Assembly (NCBI GenBank): GCA_005779435.1
Contig: SXJH01000161.1
Span: 1-7,271, forward strand
Reading direction: 5' to 3'
Length of the DNA: 7,271 bases
Source: Nitrosomonas sp.
GTDB taxonomy: Bacteria; Pseudomonadota; Gammaproteobacteria; Burkholderiales; Nitrosomonadaceae
In this document: in pieces, positions 5,839 through 7,271 of the stretch
Position numbering within the stretch: position 1 is the stretch's first letter
How the letters are laid out: every line of letters begins with the position of its first letter
Notes under the pieces: model-generated
Database searches by the model: none
Seen by the model: only the letters and a program-made list of their open reading frames with translations
What the model was told of the DNA's origin: nothing
Made by a program: the position numbers and the translations under genes

Positions 5839-7271
5839 TTATTGCACGCCGTGCATCATTTTCTGCAATGTCTTGGTGAGCACGAACAGAATCGCAGCCG
5901 CAACACCGGACAAAATAACGAAGATCATGAAAAATTCATACAAACCCGCGATTTCGAATCCCGCGAACTTCGGCGCGGCAGGCAACGTCGGATCGGGGTA
6001 CAAGGCGCTCAATATGCCCGCAAATTTACTGGCTGCCGCCAACGACAAAAACCATACCCCCATCAACAACGAAGCAAATTTCGCCGGCGCCAGCTTCACC
6101 ACCATCGCCAAGCCGATTGGCGACAGACATAATTCGCCGACGGTGTGCAGCAAATACAAGCTGAATAACCACATCATGCTGACCTTGATGGACGGATCCA
6201 ATCCTTTGACGCCAAATGCGATCACCAGGTAACCAATCGACAAGAACAACAATCCCAATGCCTGCTTGGTGGGTGACGAAGGCTCCCGATTGCGGCGGCC
6301 CAGAAATGTCCAGATGACGGCGAACAGCGGCGCCAGAATAATAATCAGCACCGCGTTGATGGATTGAAAAAAACTGGTCGGAATTTCCACACCGGCCAGA
6401 TTTCTATCCGTTTGCTCTTCGGCGAAAAAAGTCAGCGAAGCGCCCGCTTGCTCGAATGCCGCCCAAAAGAAAATCACAAAAAAGGCAAGAATGTAAATCA
6501 CGCTGATGCGCTGTTTCTCAATGAATGTCAGTGACTTGTCGGTGACAATTGCCATTGGCGCAATGATCGTGATGGAAAAAATCGTCGCGCCGACGACACC
6601 TAAATCCAGCAGATGGTACAAAGCGGCGAACAACCCCAGCGAAGCGATTGCCCATATGAGCATTTGCGTTAACGGCATTTTGGGTGCATTCGCATCGCTT
6701 TCCGCCAACTCCTGCTTCGCTGGCACCATGCCGATGCCTTCTCCGGTCGGCGTGACGATGAATTTATTTTTAAGCAATTCAAACGACAAGATGCTGACAA
6801 TCATACCGATACATGCGGCAAGAAACCCCCACTTGAAATCCCCCGCATTGCCGGTATCTCCAAACCAGCCGCAAACCAGCGGCGCCAGGAACGCCCCCAA
6901 GTTAATACCCATATAGAATATGGTAAACGCTGCATCGACCCGCTTATCCCCTGCCGGGTAAAGTTGCCCCACCATGGTGGAAATATTGGGCTTGAAGAAC
7001 CCATTGCCCATGATCAGAAAACCCAAGCCCAGAAACAGCATCGGTTGTGCGAACGCAAGATTGTCATAATTCGATGCGGACAAAAACATGCAAAAATGCC
7101 CGATCGCCATTAAGATGCCGCCCACCAAAATGGCTCTTCGATTACCCCAATAACGATCCGCCATATAACCGCCGATCAATGGCGTCAAGTAAACCAGGCC
7201 GGTATAGCTGCCATAAATCTCGGACGCCAAGGCCTTATCGAACATCAAGGCCTTGATCATGAACAACGTGA
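5839..7271 (-). CDS. Proton-coupled oligopeptide transporter (POT/PTR2 family), 5' partial
   Basis: A major-facilitator-type inner-membrane symporter that should import di- and tripeptides with protons. The frame stays open to the right edge; comparison with family members suggests only the first few tens of residues are missing, including the ExxER motif of helix 1. The TTG at 7266 and ATG at 7260 fall inside a conserved helix, so neither is the true start. Family signatures seen are GGYMADRYWGNRRAILVGG (PTR2 motif 1), FFKPNISTMVG (motif 2; FFKPNIS at 6979-6999), FFWAAFEQAGASLTFFAEEQ in the middle, and GELCLSPIGLAMV with MGVWFLSLA near the end. About a dozen or more membrane segments are visible. 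The stop at 5839 is 49 bp from the pip stop, with a hairpin between them. Exact substrate range is not readable from sequence. Confidence 0.94.
   Translation of the reverse strand, partial: TLFMIKALMFDKALASEIYGSYTGLVYLTPLIGGYMADRYWGNRRAILVGGILMAIGHFCMFLSASNYDNLAFAQPMLFLGLGFLIMGNGFFKPNISTMVGQLYPAGDKRVDAAFTIFYMGINLGAFLAPLVCGWFGDTGNAGDFKWGFLAACIGMIVSILSFELLKNKFIVTPTGEGIGMVPAKQELAESDANAPKMPLTQMLIWAIASLGLFAALYHLLDLGVVGATIFSITIIAPMAIVTDKSLTFIEKQRISVIYILAFFVIFFWAAFEQAGASLTFFAEEQTDRNLAGVEIPTSFFQSINAVLIIILAPLFAVIWTFLGRRNREPSSPTKQALGLLFLSIGYLVIAFGVKGLDPSIKVSMMWLFSLYLLHTVGELCLSPIGLAMVVKLAPAKFASLLMGVWFLSLAAASKFAGILSALYPDPTLPAAPKFAGFEIAGLYEFFMIFVILSGVAAAILFVLTKTLQKMMHGVQ

Noticed and set aside
6506..6916. 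Plus-strand open frame of 136 codons
   Set aside because: It is antisense to the transporter gene; its apolar runs mirror the membrane helices on the other strand.
1..7271. CRISPR array, insertion sequence, tRNA or integron
   Set aside because: No regularly spaced repeats, terminal inverted repeats with a transposase, or cloverleaf-like sequence were found; nearly all bases are covered by ordinary genes.

Overview
The window looks like chromosomal DNA of a Gram-negative proteobacterium, most likely a betaproteobacterium. The gene families fit that group, G+C is mid-range (roughly 50% by eye), and ribosome sites are of the GGAGG type. A Nitrosomonas-like ammonia oxidiser is a guess from the family mix and cannot be proved from this sequence. 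Coding is dense. I see no tRNA, rRNA, CRISPR array, insertion sequence or phage gene.

Positions 4688 down to 1 (minus strand) hold six same-direction genes that could form one operon. In order of transcription they are: an unrecognised 85-residue protein; a patatin-like phospholipase whose GTG start overlaps the previous stop by 8 bp; a TerC-family membrane protein; a universal stress protein with the ATP-binding signature; a metallo-beta-lactamase-fold protein resembling class II cyclic-nucleotide phosphodiesterases; and the N-terminal 409 residues of a GAF-domain GspE/PilB-type secretion ATPase that runs off the left edge. Gaps are 20-50 bp and none contains a terminator. A candidate extended -10 promoter (4733-4760, minus) lies just upstream of the first gene.

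Positions 4689-4826 are a divergent AT-rich intergenic region. To its right, on the plus strand, is proline iminopeptidase (pip, 4827-5789). Convergent with it is a proton-coupled oligopeptide transporter (5839-7271, minus), cut at its N terminus by the right edge. A perfect 13-bp stem hairpin sits between the two 3' ends. Transporter and peptidase make a sensible peptide-uptake and peptide-degradation pair.

The most interesting point is the left end. A predicted cyclic-nucleotide phosphodiesterase lies 20 bp upstream of a secretion/pilus-type motor ATPase with a GAF domain at its N terminus, a fold that in other proteins binds cyclic nucleotides. This suggests, without proving, a local second-messenger control unit for a type IV filament or type II secretion motor, carried in a stress- and membrane-related operon.
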